Positions 6,498-12,467 of a stretch of 13,184 nucleotides of DNA are shown piece after piece. The translations under genes were made by a program, and so were the position numbers. The notes beneath the pieces are model-generated. The model was not told the DNA's origin. It did not search any database and was given only the letters and a program-made list of their open reading frames with translations. Origin of the DNA: JAVBNJ01 sp031551625 (GTDB lineage: Bacteria > Bacteroidota > Bacteroidia > Bacteroidales > UBA932); NCBI GenBank assembly GCA_031551625.1, contig JAVBNJ010000078.1, positions 1 through 13,184 of the forward strand. Direction: 5' to 3'. Numbering within the stretch: position 1 is the first letter of the stretch; each line of letters begins with the position of its first letter.

Positions 6498-7451
6498 ATG
6501 AGGAAAATTTTGGTTATATCTTTTTTGTTAGCAAGTGCTATTGCCGCCACAGCGCAAGCGCCGCAGCTTAGTTCCACGCTTAGCCGCGACAGTATTTTGA
6601 TTGGCGAGCAGGTGGAATGGTCATTCAAAGTAACAGTGGCAAAGCCTGCTGAAGTGTATTTTGCGCAGGTCGATAGTATTGGCAACGGCTTGATAGAAGT
6701 GCTGAAAACAACCGGCCCCGATACGTTGAAGAATAATAAAACGACGTTGACGGTGGAGCAGAAATTACTGCTGACTTCGTTTGATGCAGCATCGTATACG
6801 CTTCCGAAAATTCCGGTGCTGGTGGTGAAAAACAGCAAAGCCGATACGCTTTATTTTGAACCTGCCGCCTTGAAAGTGGCGACTGTAGCCATTGACACTA
6901 CAACGTTCAAGCCGCACGATATCAAGCCGCCGGTAAAATATCCGTATTCGTTTCGTGAAATTATGTGGCCATGGGGTGTTATTGTATTACTTGGGCTATT
7001 GTTGATTGCCGCCATTGTATACATTATTCTTCGTGTAACTAAAAAGCAACCGGTATTCGGCAAGCCAAAACCTGCCGACCCGCCGCATGTAATAGCTTTG
7101 CGCGAACTGGGAAAAATTAAATCCGAAAAATTGTGGCAGAATAATAAGGTAAAACAATATTACACACGTGTTACCGATGTCTTGCGTATTTACCTGGAAC
7201 AGCGCTACCAAATCCAGGCGCCCGAGCAAACGTCCGACGAAATTTTGCAAGCGTTGGCACAACTGCCGTTACCCGAAACATTCTTGCCGCAACTGCGCGA
7301 CATGCTCAGCGTGTCCGACTTGGTGAAATTTGCGAAATATGTTCCCGCAACGGAGGAAAACGAAAGCGTAGTAAATATAGTGGAAAGTTTTGTGCAAGAT
7401 ACAAAAGAGCAGAAAGCAGAAGATGCAGAAACTAAATCTGTAAATTCGTAA
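6498..7451 (+). CDS. Short BatD-like membrane protein with periplasmic domain and cytoplasmic DUF4381-type tail
   Basis: The frame is open from 6345, but the first ~46 residues of that longer reading come from the inverted-repeat element. I choose ATG 6498, which gives MRKILVISFLLASAIAATAQ, a clean signal peptide, and a 317-residue protein. An ATG at 6483 is the next best choice. Residues ~21-130 are a beta-rich periplasmic domain (SRDSILIGEQVEWSFKV) as in BatD. Residues ~156-180 span the membrane. Residues ~181-317 are a cytoplasmic helical tail (VKQYYTRVTDVLRIYLEQRY, then DLVKFAKYVP at 274-283) like DUF4381 proteins and like the end of BatD. It occupies the position between DUF58 and batA seen in other Bacteroidota Bat loci. 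It probably helps anchor the VWA/MoxR complex. The C-terminal residues KSVNS are encoded within an AAATCTGTAAATT-type repeat, so its end may have been reset by that repeat. Confidence 0.85.
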   Translation: MRKILVISFLLASAIAATAQAPQLSSTLSRDSILIGEQVEWSFKVTVAKPAEVYFAQVDSIGNGLIEVLKTTGPDTLKNNKTTLTVEQKLLLTSFDAASYTLPKIPVLVVKNSKADTLYFEPAALKVATVAIDTTTFKPHDIKPPVKYPYSFREIMWPWGVIVLLGLLLIAAIVYIILRVTKKQPVFGKPKPADPPHVIALRELGKIKSEKLWQNNKVKQYYTRVTDVLRIYLEQRYQIQAPEQTSDEILQALAQLPLPETFLPQLRDMLSVSDLVKFAKYVPATEENESVVNIVESFVQDTKEQKAEDAETKSVNS

Positions 7452-7475
7452 ATTGTAAATCTGTAAATAAAGTTA
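7434..7475 (+). repeat. AAATCTGTAAATT-type repeat, leader of batA
   Basis: The stretch repeats AAATCTGTAAATT-like units and ends in GTTAA just before batA. Bases 7448-7476 match 12435-12464, directly upstream of batE, at almost every position (one 1-nt gap and two substitutions by eye). It includes the stop codon of the upstream gene. Confidence 0.6.
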
Positions 7476-8468
7476 ATGATGTACTTTGAATATCCGAAAA
7501 TATTATTTCTTTTAATTATTATTTTAGTGCCTGTCATTGCATACTATGTGTGGCGGGCGATACAAGGCGCTACACCGTCGTTGCAGATTTCTACGCTTGG
7601 CGGATTGAAAGGTGCGCAAAGCATTTGGTTGAAAATTGCGCGGCATGTTCCTTTCTTTTTCCGCTGTGTGTCGTTGGCGTTAATTATCGTAGCAATGGCG
7701 CGCCCGCGCTCGTCCGAAAGCTTTGAACGCACCGACACCGAAGGGATTGACATCGTGTTTGCGCTCGACATCTCGACCAGTATGCTGGCGCGCGATTTCA
7801 AGCCCGACCGCATTGGCGCGGCAAAGGATATCGCTATCCAGTTTATTGCCGAACGTCCATACGACCGCATGGGTATTGTGGTGTTTGCCGGCGAAAGTTT
7901 TACGCAGTGTCCGCTGACTACCGATCGTGCTACGCTCATCAACCTGATGAAAGATATTGAAACCGGCTTGATTGAAGACGGCACAGCCATTGGCAATGGA
8001 TTAGCCACAGCGGTGGCGCGTTTGAAAGACAGCGATGCTAAAAGCCGTGTCATCATTTTATTGACCGACGGGGTTAACAATCGCGGCGAAATTGCACCGC
8101 TCATGGCTGCCGAAATAGCGAAAACGTATGGTATCCGTGTGTATACGATAGGCGTTGGAGCTAATGGCATGGCGCCCTATCCGGTGATGACCGAGCGAGG
8201 TATCATTATCCAGCAAATGAAAGTAGAAATAGACGAAAGTTTGTTGAAACAAATTGCATCGCTCACCGGCGGCAAGTATTTCCGCGCTACGGACAATACG
8301 AAATTGCTGGAAATATATAGCGAAATTAATGAGATGGAAAAAGCGCGTATTTCGGTCGATTCATTCCCGTTATACAAAGAAGAGTTTATGCCTTTTGCGT
8401 TGGCAGCATTGGCTTGTTTGTTGCTGGAACTTTTATTTAGATTAATAATTTTACGGAGGTTGCCCTAA
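7476..8468 (+). CDS. batA: BatA, membrane-anchored VWA-domain protein
   Basis: This 330-residue aerotolerance-locus protein has three predicted membrane segments: two near the N-terminus (~8-27 and ~59-76) and one at the C-terminus (~304-325). A von Willebrand A domain (~90-285) lies between them. The metal-ion-dependent adhesion site is complete: D98-I-S-T-S102, T170 in EDGTAIG, and D198 in LLTDG. This fits the BatA/BatB architecture, in which the VWA domain probably binds MoxR and other Bat proteins. Two ATGs stand in tandem (7476 and 7479), so MYFEYPKILF could be the true start. The gene overlaps batB by one base (TAATG at 8466-8470), the only tightly coupled junction in the locus. A tandem paralogue follows, with metal-site residues at nearly the same numbering. 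Confidence 0.95.
   Translation: MMYFEYPKILFLLIIILVPVIAYYVWRAIQGATPSLQISTLGGLKGAQSIWLKIARHVPFFFRCVSLALIIVAMARPRSSESFERTDTEGIDIVFALDISTSMLARDFKPDRIGAAKDIAIQFIAERPYDRMGIVVFAGESFTQCPLTTDRATLINLMKDIETGLIEDGTAIGNGLATAVARLKDSDAKSRVIILLTDGVNNRGEIAPLMAAEIAKTYGIRVYTIGVGANGMAPYPVMTERGIIIQQMKVEIDESLLKQIASLTGGKYFRATDNTKLLEIYSEINEMEKARISVDSFPLYKEEFMPFALAALACLLLELLFRLIILRRLP
8455..8460 (+). promoter_or_regulatory. Canonical Shine-Dalgarno GGAGGT for batB
   Basis: GGAGGT lies inside the last codons of batA, with 7 nt between it and the batB ATG (8468). Such a full anti-16S match is uncommon in Bacteroidota and fixes the batB start. It also supports reinitiation from batA. Confidence 0.75.
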
Positions 8469-9490
8469 TGATACAGATTGCCCAACCCCAATATATTTGG
8501 TTACTGTTATTGATTCCCTTGCTGTTGCTGGGTTATGCGTTGTTGGTGCGTAGCCGCAAAAAAGCGTTGTCGCGCTTTGGCGATTTGCAGTTGATGCAAC
8601 CACTGATGCCCTTGGTATCTAAGCGACGCGGGTGGTTCAAGCTATCGTTGCTGTGTGCCGCTATTTTTTTCTTCACGTTCGGATTGATGCGTCCGCAAAT
8701 GGGAGCTAAAGTCCGCGAAATGAAACGCGAGGGTGTTGAAATTGTGGTTGCGCTCGACGTGTCGAACAGTATGCTGGCGCAGGATTTTAAGCCCGACCGC
8801 TTGGAGCGTGCCAAGCTCGCTATTTCCAAACTGGTCGATAAATTAAAGGATGATCGTATCGGTTTGATTGTATTTGCAGGCGATGCCTATGTGCAGCTAC
8901 CTGTAACAACCGATTATGTGTCGGCCAAAATATTCCTTTCGTCTATTTCGCCCGGCATTGTGCCGAAACAGGGAACTGCTATTGGCTCTGCGATATATAC
9001 GGGTATCCGTTGCTTTACGCCGCAAAGCGAAAAAAGCCGTGTGTTGATTGTTATTACCGATGGAGAAAACCATGAAGACGATGCGGTGGCTGCTGCAGCC
9101 GAAGCCGAAAAACAAGGCATCATTGTGTACACAATCGGTATTGGTTCCGACAATGGTGTGCCGATTCCCATGCCCGACGGTTCGCTATTGAAAGACCGGG
9201 AAGGAAATATGGTGGTGACAAAATTGGACGAAAAAACGTTACAGGAAATTGCCGCCGCCGGTGCTGGCGCCTACACGCGCGCGACGAACGCCGATCTTGG
9301 CCTTGACCGTGTGGTAGACGATATCCGCAGCATGGAAAAGCAGGAGATGACATCGGTAGTGTTCGAAGACTTTAACGAACAGTTTATGTATTTATTTGCC
9401 ATTGCATTATTTTTCCTTGTATTGGAAACCTTTGTGCTGGAACGGAAGAACCGCTTGTTTAAGAGTTTTGATATTTTTAAACATCGATAG
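8468..9490 (+). CDS. batB: BatB, membrane-anchored VWA-domain protein
   Basis: This 340-residue paralogue of BatA has membrane segments at ~10-27, ~58-75 and ~306-323 and a VWA domain at ~90-290. The metal site is complete: D97-V-S-N-S101, T170 in KQGTAIG, and D198 in VITDGE. The shared SMLAQDFKPDR block (SMLARDFKPDR in BatA) shows recent common origin with BatA. The loop GIGSDNGVPIPMPDG and REGNMVVTKLDEKTL is typical of BatB and longer than in BatA. It is translated from TAATG with a strong Shine-Dalgarno, so expression should be stoichiometrically linked to BatA. A hetero-oligomer with BatA is likely from the family. After the stop (9488-9490) comes a 180-nt gap with a structured repeat. 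Confidence 0.95.
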   Translation: MIQIAQPQYIWLLLLIPLLLLGYALLVRSRKKALSRFGDLQLMQPLMPLVSKRRGWFKLSLLCAAIFFFTFGLMRPQMGAKVREMKREGVEIVVALDVSNSMLAQDFKPDRLERAKLAISKLVDKLKDDRIGLIVFAGDAYVQLPVTTDYVSAKIFLSSISPGIVPKQGTAIGSAIYTGIRCFTPQSEKSRVLIVITDGENHEDDAVAAAAEAEKQGIIVYTIGIGSDNGVPIPMPDGSLLKDREGNMVVTKLDEKTLQEIAAAGAGAYTRATNADLGLDRVVDDIRSMEKQEMTSVVFEDFNEQFMYLFAIALFFLVLETFVLERKNRLFKSFDIFKHR

Positions 9491-9509
9491 AATGAAAACT
9501 GTAGTAATT

Positions 9510-9648
9510 CCCCGAAGGGGGTAAATGTGAATACCCGCGGGTGAAACCCGTGGGTAAGGATGCCTGGGGTGCACGGCGCGCGGAGCACAGGTTGTCCTTT
9601 GAAAAAGGAAATGAACCCCGCGCGCAAGGAAGTAAAGGTGCTATTTCC
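9510..9648. repeat. Highly structured REP-like intergenic element
   Basis: The batB-batC gap carries a series of dyads. CCCC-GAA-GGGG is at 9510-9520. ACCCGCGGGT (9533-9542), GAA and ACCCGTGGGT (9546-9555) pair at 9 of 10 positions. GCGCGCGG (9576-9583) pairs with CCGCGCGC (9618-9625) and encloses the hairpin TCCTTT-GAA-AAAGGA (9595-9609). GGAAAT (9607-9612) can pair with ATTTCC (9643-9648). GAA recurs as the loop of three hairpins. It is not coding on either strand in a convincing way. It looks like a copy of a dispersed palindromic repeat and could form a long folded segment in the bat mRNA. Confidence 0.6.
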
Positions 9649-9670
9649 GTGAGAGTAAAAAAGTTTAGTT

Positions 9671-10447
9671 ATGAAAAAATATAGTGTATTATTTGTTTTG
9701 TTTTGTATGGCTACTACTGCCTTTGCGCAATTACCGCCGGAACGGCACGATATGCGCAAGGGGAACAAAGCTTACAAAAGTGGCGACTATCGGAAAGCGG
9801 AAGTAGACTACCGGCATGGGCTGGAGAAAGATTCTACCTCGTTCGGTGCACGGTACAACTTGGCCGATGCATTGTACAAGCAGGAGCAATACGATAAAGC
9901 CGAGGAACTATTCGGTTCGTTGAAGGATTACAAAGAAGTGTCCGATGCCAGGAAAGCGCAGCTGTTCCACAACCTTGGCAATGCCCAGTTGCAACAAAAA
10001 AAATACGACGAAAGCGTGAAGTCCTATAAACAGTCGATGCGGCTGAACCCCACAGATACCGCCACACGCGCTAATCTTGCATACGCACAGCTAATGTTGC
10101 AGAAACAACAACAGCAACAACCCAACCAGGGCGGTAATAGCAAAGATAAAGATCAGCAGGATCAGGACAAAAATAAAAATAATCAGGAAAATCAAGATAA
10201 CAAAGACGACAAGCAGGACCAGAAAGATAACAAAGACCAGCAGCAAAACCAAGACCAAAAGCAGGACAGTAAAGATAATAAGCAAGACCAGCAAAACCAA
10301 CAACCGCAGCAGCAACCGAAAATTTCGCCGCAAGATGCACAACGCATGTTAGAGGCTGTGCAAGCTGACGAGAAAGACACGCAGGAAAAAGTGAAGAAAG
10401 AAAAAGCGAAAGCCGCGCAGCAACATAAAATAGAAAAAAATTGGTAG
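9671..10447 (+). CDS. batC: BatC, TPR protein with Q/K/D/N-rich segment
   Basis: This is a 258-residue exported protein with signal peptide MKKYSVLFVLFCMATTAFAQ. Residues ~25-142 form about three TPR helices pairs (GNKAYKSGDYRKAEVDYRHG, ARYNLADALYKQEQYDKAEE, FHNLGNAQLQQKKYDESVKS). Residues ~145-216 are low-complexity, made almost only of Gln, Asp, Lys and Asn. The end (ISPQDAQRMLEAVQADEKDT, then KIEKNW) is the conserved BatC tail. The TPR region presumably docks other Bat proteins in the periplasm. The hydrophilic stretch is probably a flexible, highly charged linker, and its length may vary between strains because of repeated CAG/GAC/AAA-type codons. It follows a structured repeat and precedes a tandem 8-mer array. 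Confidence 0.92.
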   Translation: MKKYSVLFVLFCMATTAFAQLPPERHDMRKGNKAYKSGDYRKAEVDYRHGLEKDSTSFGARYNLADALYKQEQYDKAEELFGSLKDYKEVSDARKAQLFHNLGNAQLQQKKYDESVKSYKQSMRLNPTDTATRANLAYAQLMLQKQQQQQPNQGGNSKDKDQQDQDKNKNNQENQDNKDDKQDQKDNKDQQQNQDQKQDSKDNKQDQQNQQPQQQPKISPQDAQRMLEAVQADEKDTQEKVKKEKAKAAQQHKIEKNW

Positions 10448-10482
10448 GTTTCAGATTACGTAGATTTTAATGTATATGTTAG

Positions 10483-10490
10483 TATCTTTG
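10483..10490 (+). promoter_or_regulatory. Candidate internal -7 box upstream of batD
   Basis: TATCTTTG is a full match to TAnnTTTG, the Bacteroidota -7 consensus, and lies 54 nt before the batD ATG. The transcript would begin close to 10497 and include the tandem CARTTAYT repeat. No good -33 box is visible. It suggests batD-batE may have their own promoter. Confidence 0.45.
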
Positions 10491-10500
10491 CAGAAAATAT

Positions 10501-10532
10501 CAATTACTCAGTTACTCAATTATTCAGTTATT
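10501..10532 (+). repeat. Tandem array of four 8-bp units (CARTTAYT)
   Basis: Four consecutive 8-mers follow CARTTAYT, alternating CAA/CAG at the start and changing from ACT to ATT after the second unit. The array lies in the leader of batD, 12 nt from its ATG. It is a simple tandem repeat with potential for copy-number change. It is far too short for CRISPR. Confidence 0.75.
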
Positions 10533-10544
10533 TGATAACAATAT

Positions 10545-12362
10545 ATGAAGAAAGGTTTAGTTTTAATAGGTTTCCTTTTATGTAGTATCGTTGCTGCGTA
10601 TGCACAGGACGTGAAATTTACCGTAGCAGCGCCGCGTGTAGTGAATGTGGGCGAGCAGTTTCGCGTAACATTCTCGGTGAATGCGGGCGCCGACCAGTTT
10701 ACCGGTCCCGATTTCGGCGACTTTCAAGTGTTGGCTGGCCCGTCGAAGTCCACCAGTCAAAGTTTTCAGATAATTAATGGCCAAACGTCGCATTCGCAAA
10801 CCACCAGTTTTGTATACATACTGTATGCTGCAAAAGAGGGCAATGTATCTGTTGGCAAAGCCTCGGTGGTAGCCGACAACAAGACCTACCAAACACAACC
10901 GTTTTCTATTGAAATTGTGAAAGGCGAGGCGCCTGCACAGAATCAGCAAACGCAGCAGGGGCAGGCAACGGGACAGGCTCAGGCGGCAACCGCTAATGCA
11001 GGTGATGCGTTTGTACGTGTAGTGGTAAGCAAATCCAATGTCTACCGCGGCGAGTACCTCACCGCTACGGTGAAATTGTACACTCAAAATTTGAACATAG
11101 CAGGTTTCGAAGATATTAAATTTCCTACATTCAACGGATTCTGGAGCCAGGAAGTGGAAGCCCCGCAGCAATTGAACTTCCAGCGCGAGAATGTAAACGG
11201 GAAAATATATAATGCGGCTGTTATTCGTCGCTACGTGCTGTTCCCGCAGCAGACGGGGGCGTTGAAAATAGACCCGTTCGAAATTACCTGTGTGATGCAG
11301 GTGCAGAGTACGGCACAAAATATGTTTGATGCCTTCTTCTCGCAGCCGCAAATTGTACGCAAAAAATTAGTGTCGCCGGTGAGTGTGGTTAATGCACAGG
11401 CGCTGCCGGCCAATGCTCCTGCCTCGTTTGCCGGAGCGGTGGGCACCGGTTTCCGCATGGACGCTTCGCTCTCTCGCGACACGGTGACAGCCAACGAAGC
11501 TATGGCACTCACTATTAAAATTACCGGCGAGGGTAATGTGAAATTAGTGGAAGCGCCGAAAGTGGCCTTCCCGCCCGATTTCGAGACCTACGATGCGAAA
11601 ATTACCGACAATAGCAAAACCTCGTCGGCAGGTGTGAGCGGTACCAAGCAATTCGAATTGCCTTTTATTCCGCGTAGTGCGGGTAACTTTACGATCGACC
11701 CGATCGAATTTACCTATTTCGACATCAACAAAAAACAATACGTAACCATGTCGTCGAAAGCCATGCCCATCAGGGTAGGCAAAGATCCGAATGCGGGTTC
11801 GGCGGTAACGGTTGCGGGGGTAAACCGCCAGGCCGTACAATCGTTGGGCGAAGATGTGCGCTACATTAAAACTGAATTACCTCAATGGAAAGAGAAGGAC
11901 AGTGTGTTTTTTGGCTCGCTGATTTATTACTTGCTGTTGCTTGTGGAGATTATTGTTTTTGTAGTGGTGTATCTTTTCTTAGCCAAGCGCCGCAAGGAAT
12001 CACAGAATGTGGTGCTGATACGAAATAAAAAAGCCAATAAAATGGCGCGCCGTCGCCTCAAAGCGGCCGACCATTTGTTGAAATCGGGCAACCAGTCGGG
12101 TTTCTACGAAGAGTTGACCAAGGCCTTGTGGGGCTATCTGAGCGACAAGCTGTCGATTGCCGTGGCCGACCTCTCGCGCGAAAACATTCGCGGTATACTG
12201 CAAGGAAAACAATTGTCCGACGACGATATTGCGTTGTTCCTGCAAACAGTGGATGAGTGTGAGTTTGCGCGCTATGCGCCCAGCGGCGGCCAAGGCCAGA
12301 TGCAGAAAGTATACGATGATGCGATGGCGGCAATTAGCAAATATGAACAACTGTTAAAGTAA
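10545..12362 (+). CDS. batD: BatD, oxygen-tolerance family membrane protein
   Basis: This 605-residue protein has signal peptide MKKGLVLIGFLLCSIVAAYAQ. Residues ~22-125 form the first Ig-like periplasmic domain (FTVAAPRVVNVGEQFRVTF), including the BatD hallmark QFTGPDFGDFQVLAGPS (51-67). A Gln/Ala-rich linker spans ~130-152, and further beta domains run to ~440 (FVRVVVSKSNVYRGEYLTATV). Residues ~455-480 span the membrane. Residues ~481-605 form a cytoplasmic helical tail (LWGYLSDKLSIAVADLSREN, EFARYAP at 573-579). Length and order fit the BatD family. The tail resembles that of the shorter gene at 6498-7451. BatD is thought to help form the Bat envelope complex; its exact reaction is unknown. 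A 105-nt gap with an inverted-repeat element separates it from batE. Confidence 0.95.
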   Translation: MKKGLVLIGFLLCSIVAAYAQDVKFTVAAPRVVNVGEQFRVTFSVNAGADQFTGPDFGDFQVLAGPSKSTSQSFQIINGQTSHSQTTSFVYILYAAKEGNVSVGKASVVADNKTYQTQPFSIEIVKGEAPAQNQQTQQGQATGQAQAATANAGDAFVRVVVSKSNVYRGEYLTATVKLYTQNLNIAGFEDIKFPTFNGFWSQEVEAPQQLNFQRENVNGKIYNAAVIRRYVLFPQQTGALKIDPFEITCVMQVQSTAQNMFDAFFSQPQIVRKKLVSPVSVVNAQALPANAPASFAGAVGTGFRMDASLSRDTVTANEAMALTIKITGEGNVKLVEAPKVAFPPDFETYDAKITDNSKTSSAGVSGTKQFELPFIPRSAGNFTIDPIEFTYFDINKKQYVTMSSKAMPIRVGKDPNAGSAVTVAGVNRQAVQSLGEDVRYIKTELPQWKEKDSVFFGSLIYYLLLLVEIIVFVVVYLFLAKRRKESQNVVLIRNKKANKMARRRLKAADHLLKSGNQSGFYEELTKALWGYLSDKLSIAVADLSRENIRGILQGKQLSDDDIALFLQTVDECEFARYAPSGGQGQMQKVYDDAMAAISKYEQLLK

Positions 12363-12369
12363 TTGATAA

Positions 12370-12447
12370 ATTTGCAATTTACAGATTTGCACAAAGTGTA
12401 CCCGGCATTGCGAGGAATGAGGCAATCGAAATCTGTAAATTGTAAAT
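12370..12447. repeat. Inverted-repeat element nested around a CATTGCGAGG..GCAATC motif
   Basis: ATTTGCAATTTACAGATTT (12370-12388) is inverted at AAATCTGTAAATTGTAAAT (12429-12447), matching at 18 of 19 positions. Between them ATTGC (12407-12411) and GCAAT (12422-12426) flank GAGGAATGAG. This core resembles the CATTGCGAGGAA..GCAATC sequence scattered through many bacterial genomes. The right arm belongs to the same repeat family as the batA leader. The element fills most of the batD-batE gap and lacks genes. Confidence 0.65.
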
Positions 12448-12467
12448 CCATAAATAAAAGTTAATAT

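Noticed and set aside
7544..8170. 208-codon minus-strand frame within batA
   Set aside because: Shadow of the VWA-coding region. The composition is typical of an antisense frame and it has no leader of its own.
9271..9768. 165-codon minus-strand frame spanning the REP-like element
   Set aside because: It overlaps the ends of batB and batC and reads through palindromic DNA. It looks like a spurious repeat-derived frame.
10501..10532. CRISPR-like repeat array
   Set aside because: The units are 8 bp, directly adjacent, with no spacers and no cas genes nearby.
10578..11351. 257-codon open frame on the minus strand within batD
   Set aside because: It lies entirely inside batD, which has strong family motifs. 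The opposite-strand product is Leu/His/Arg-rich with no recognisable domain.
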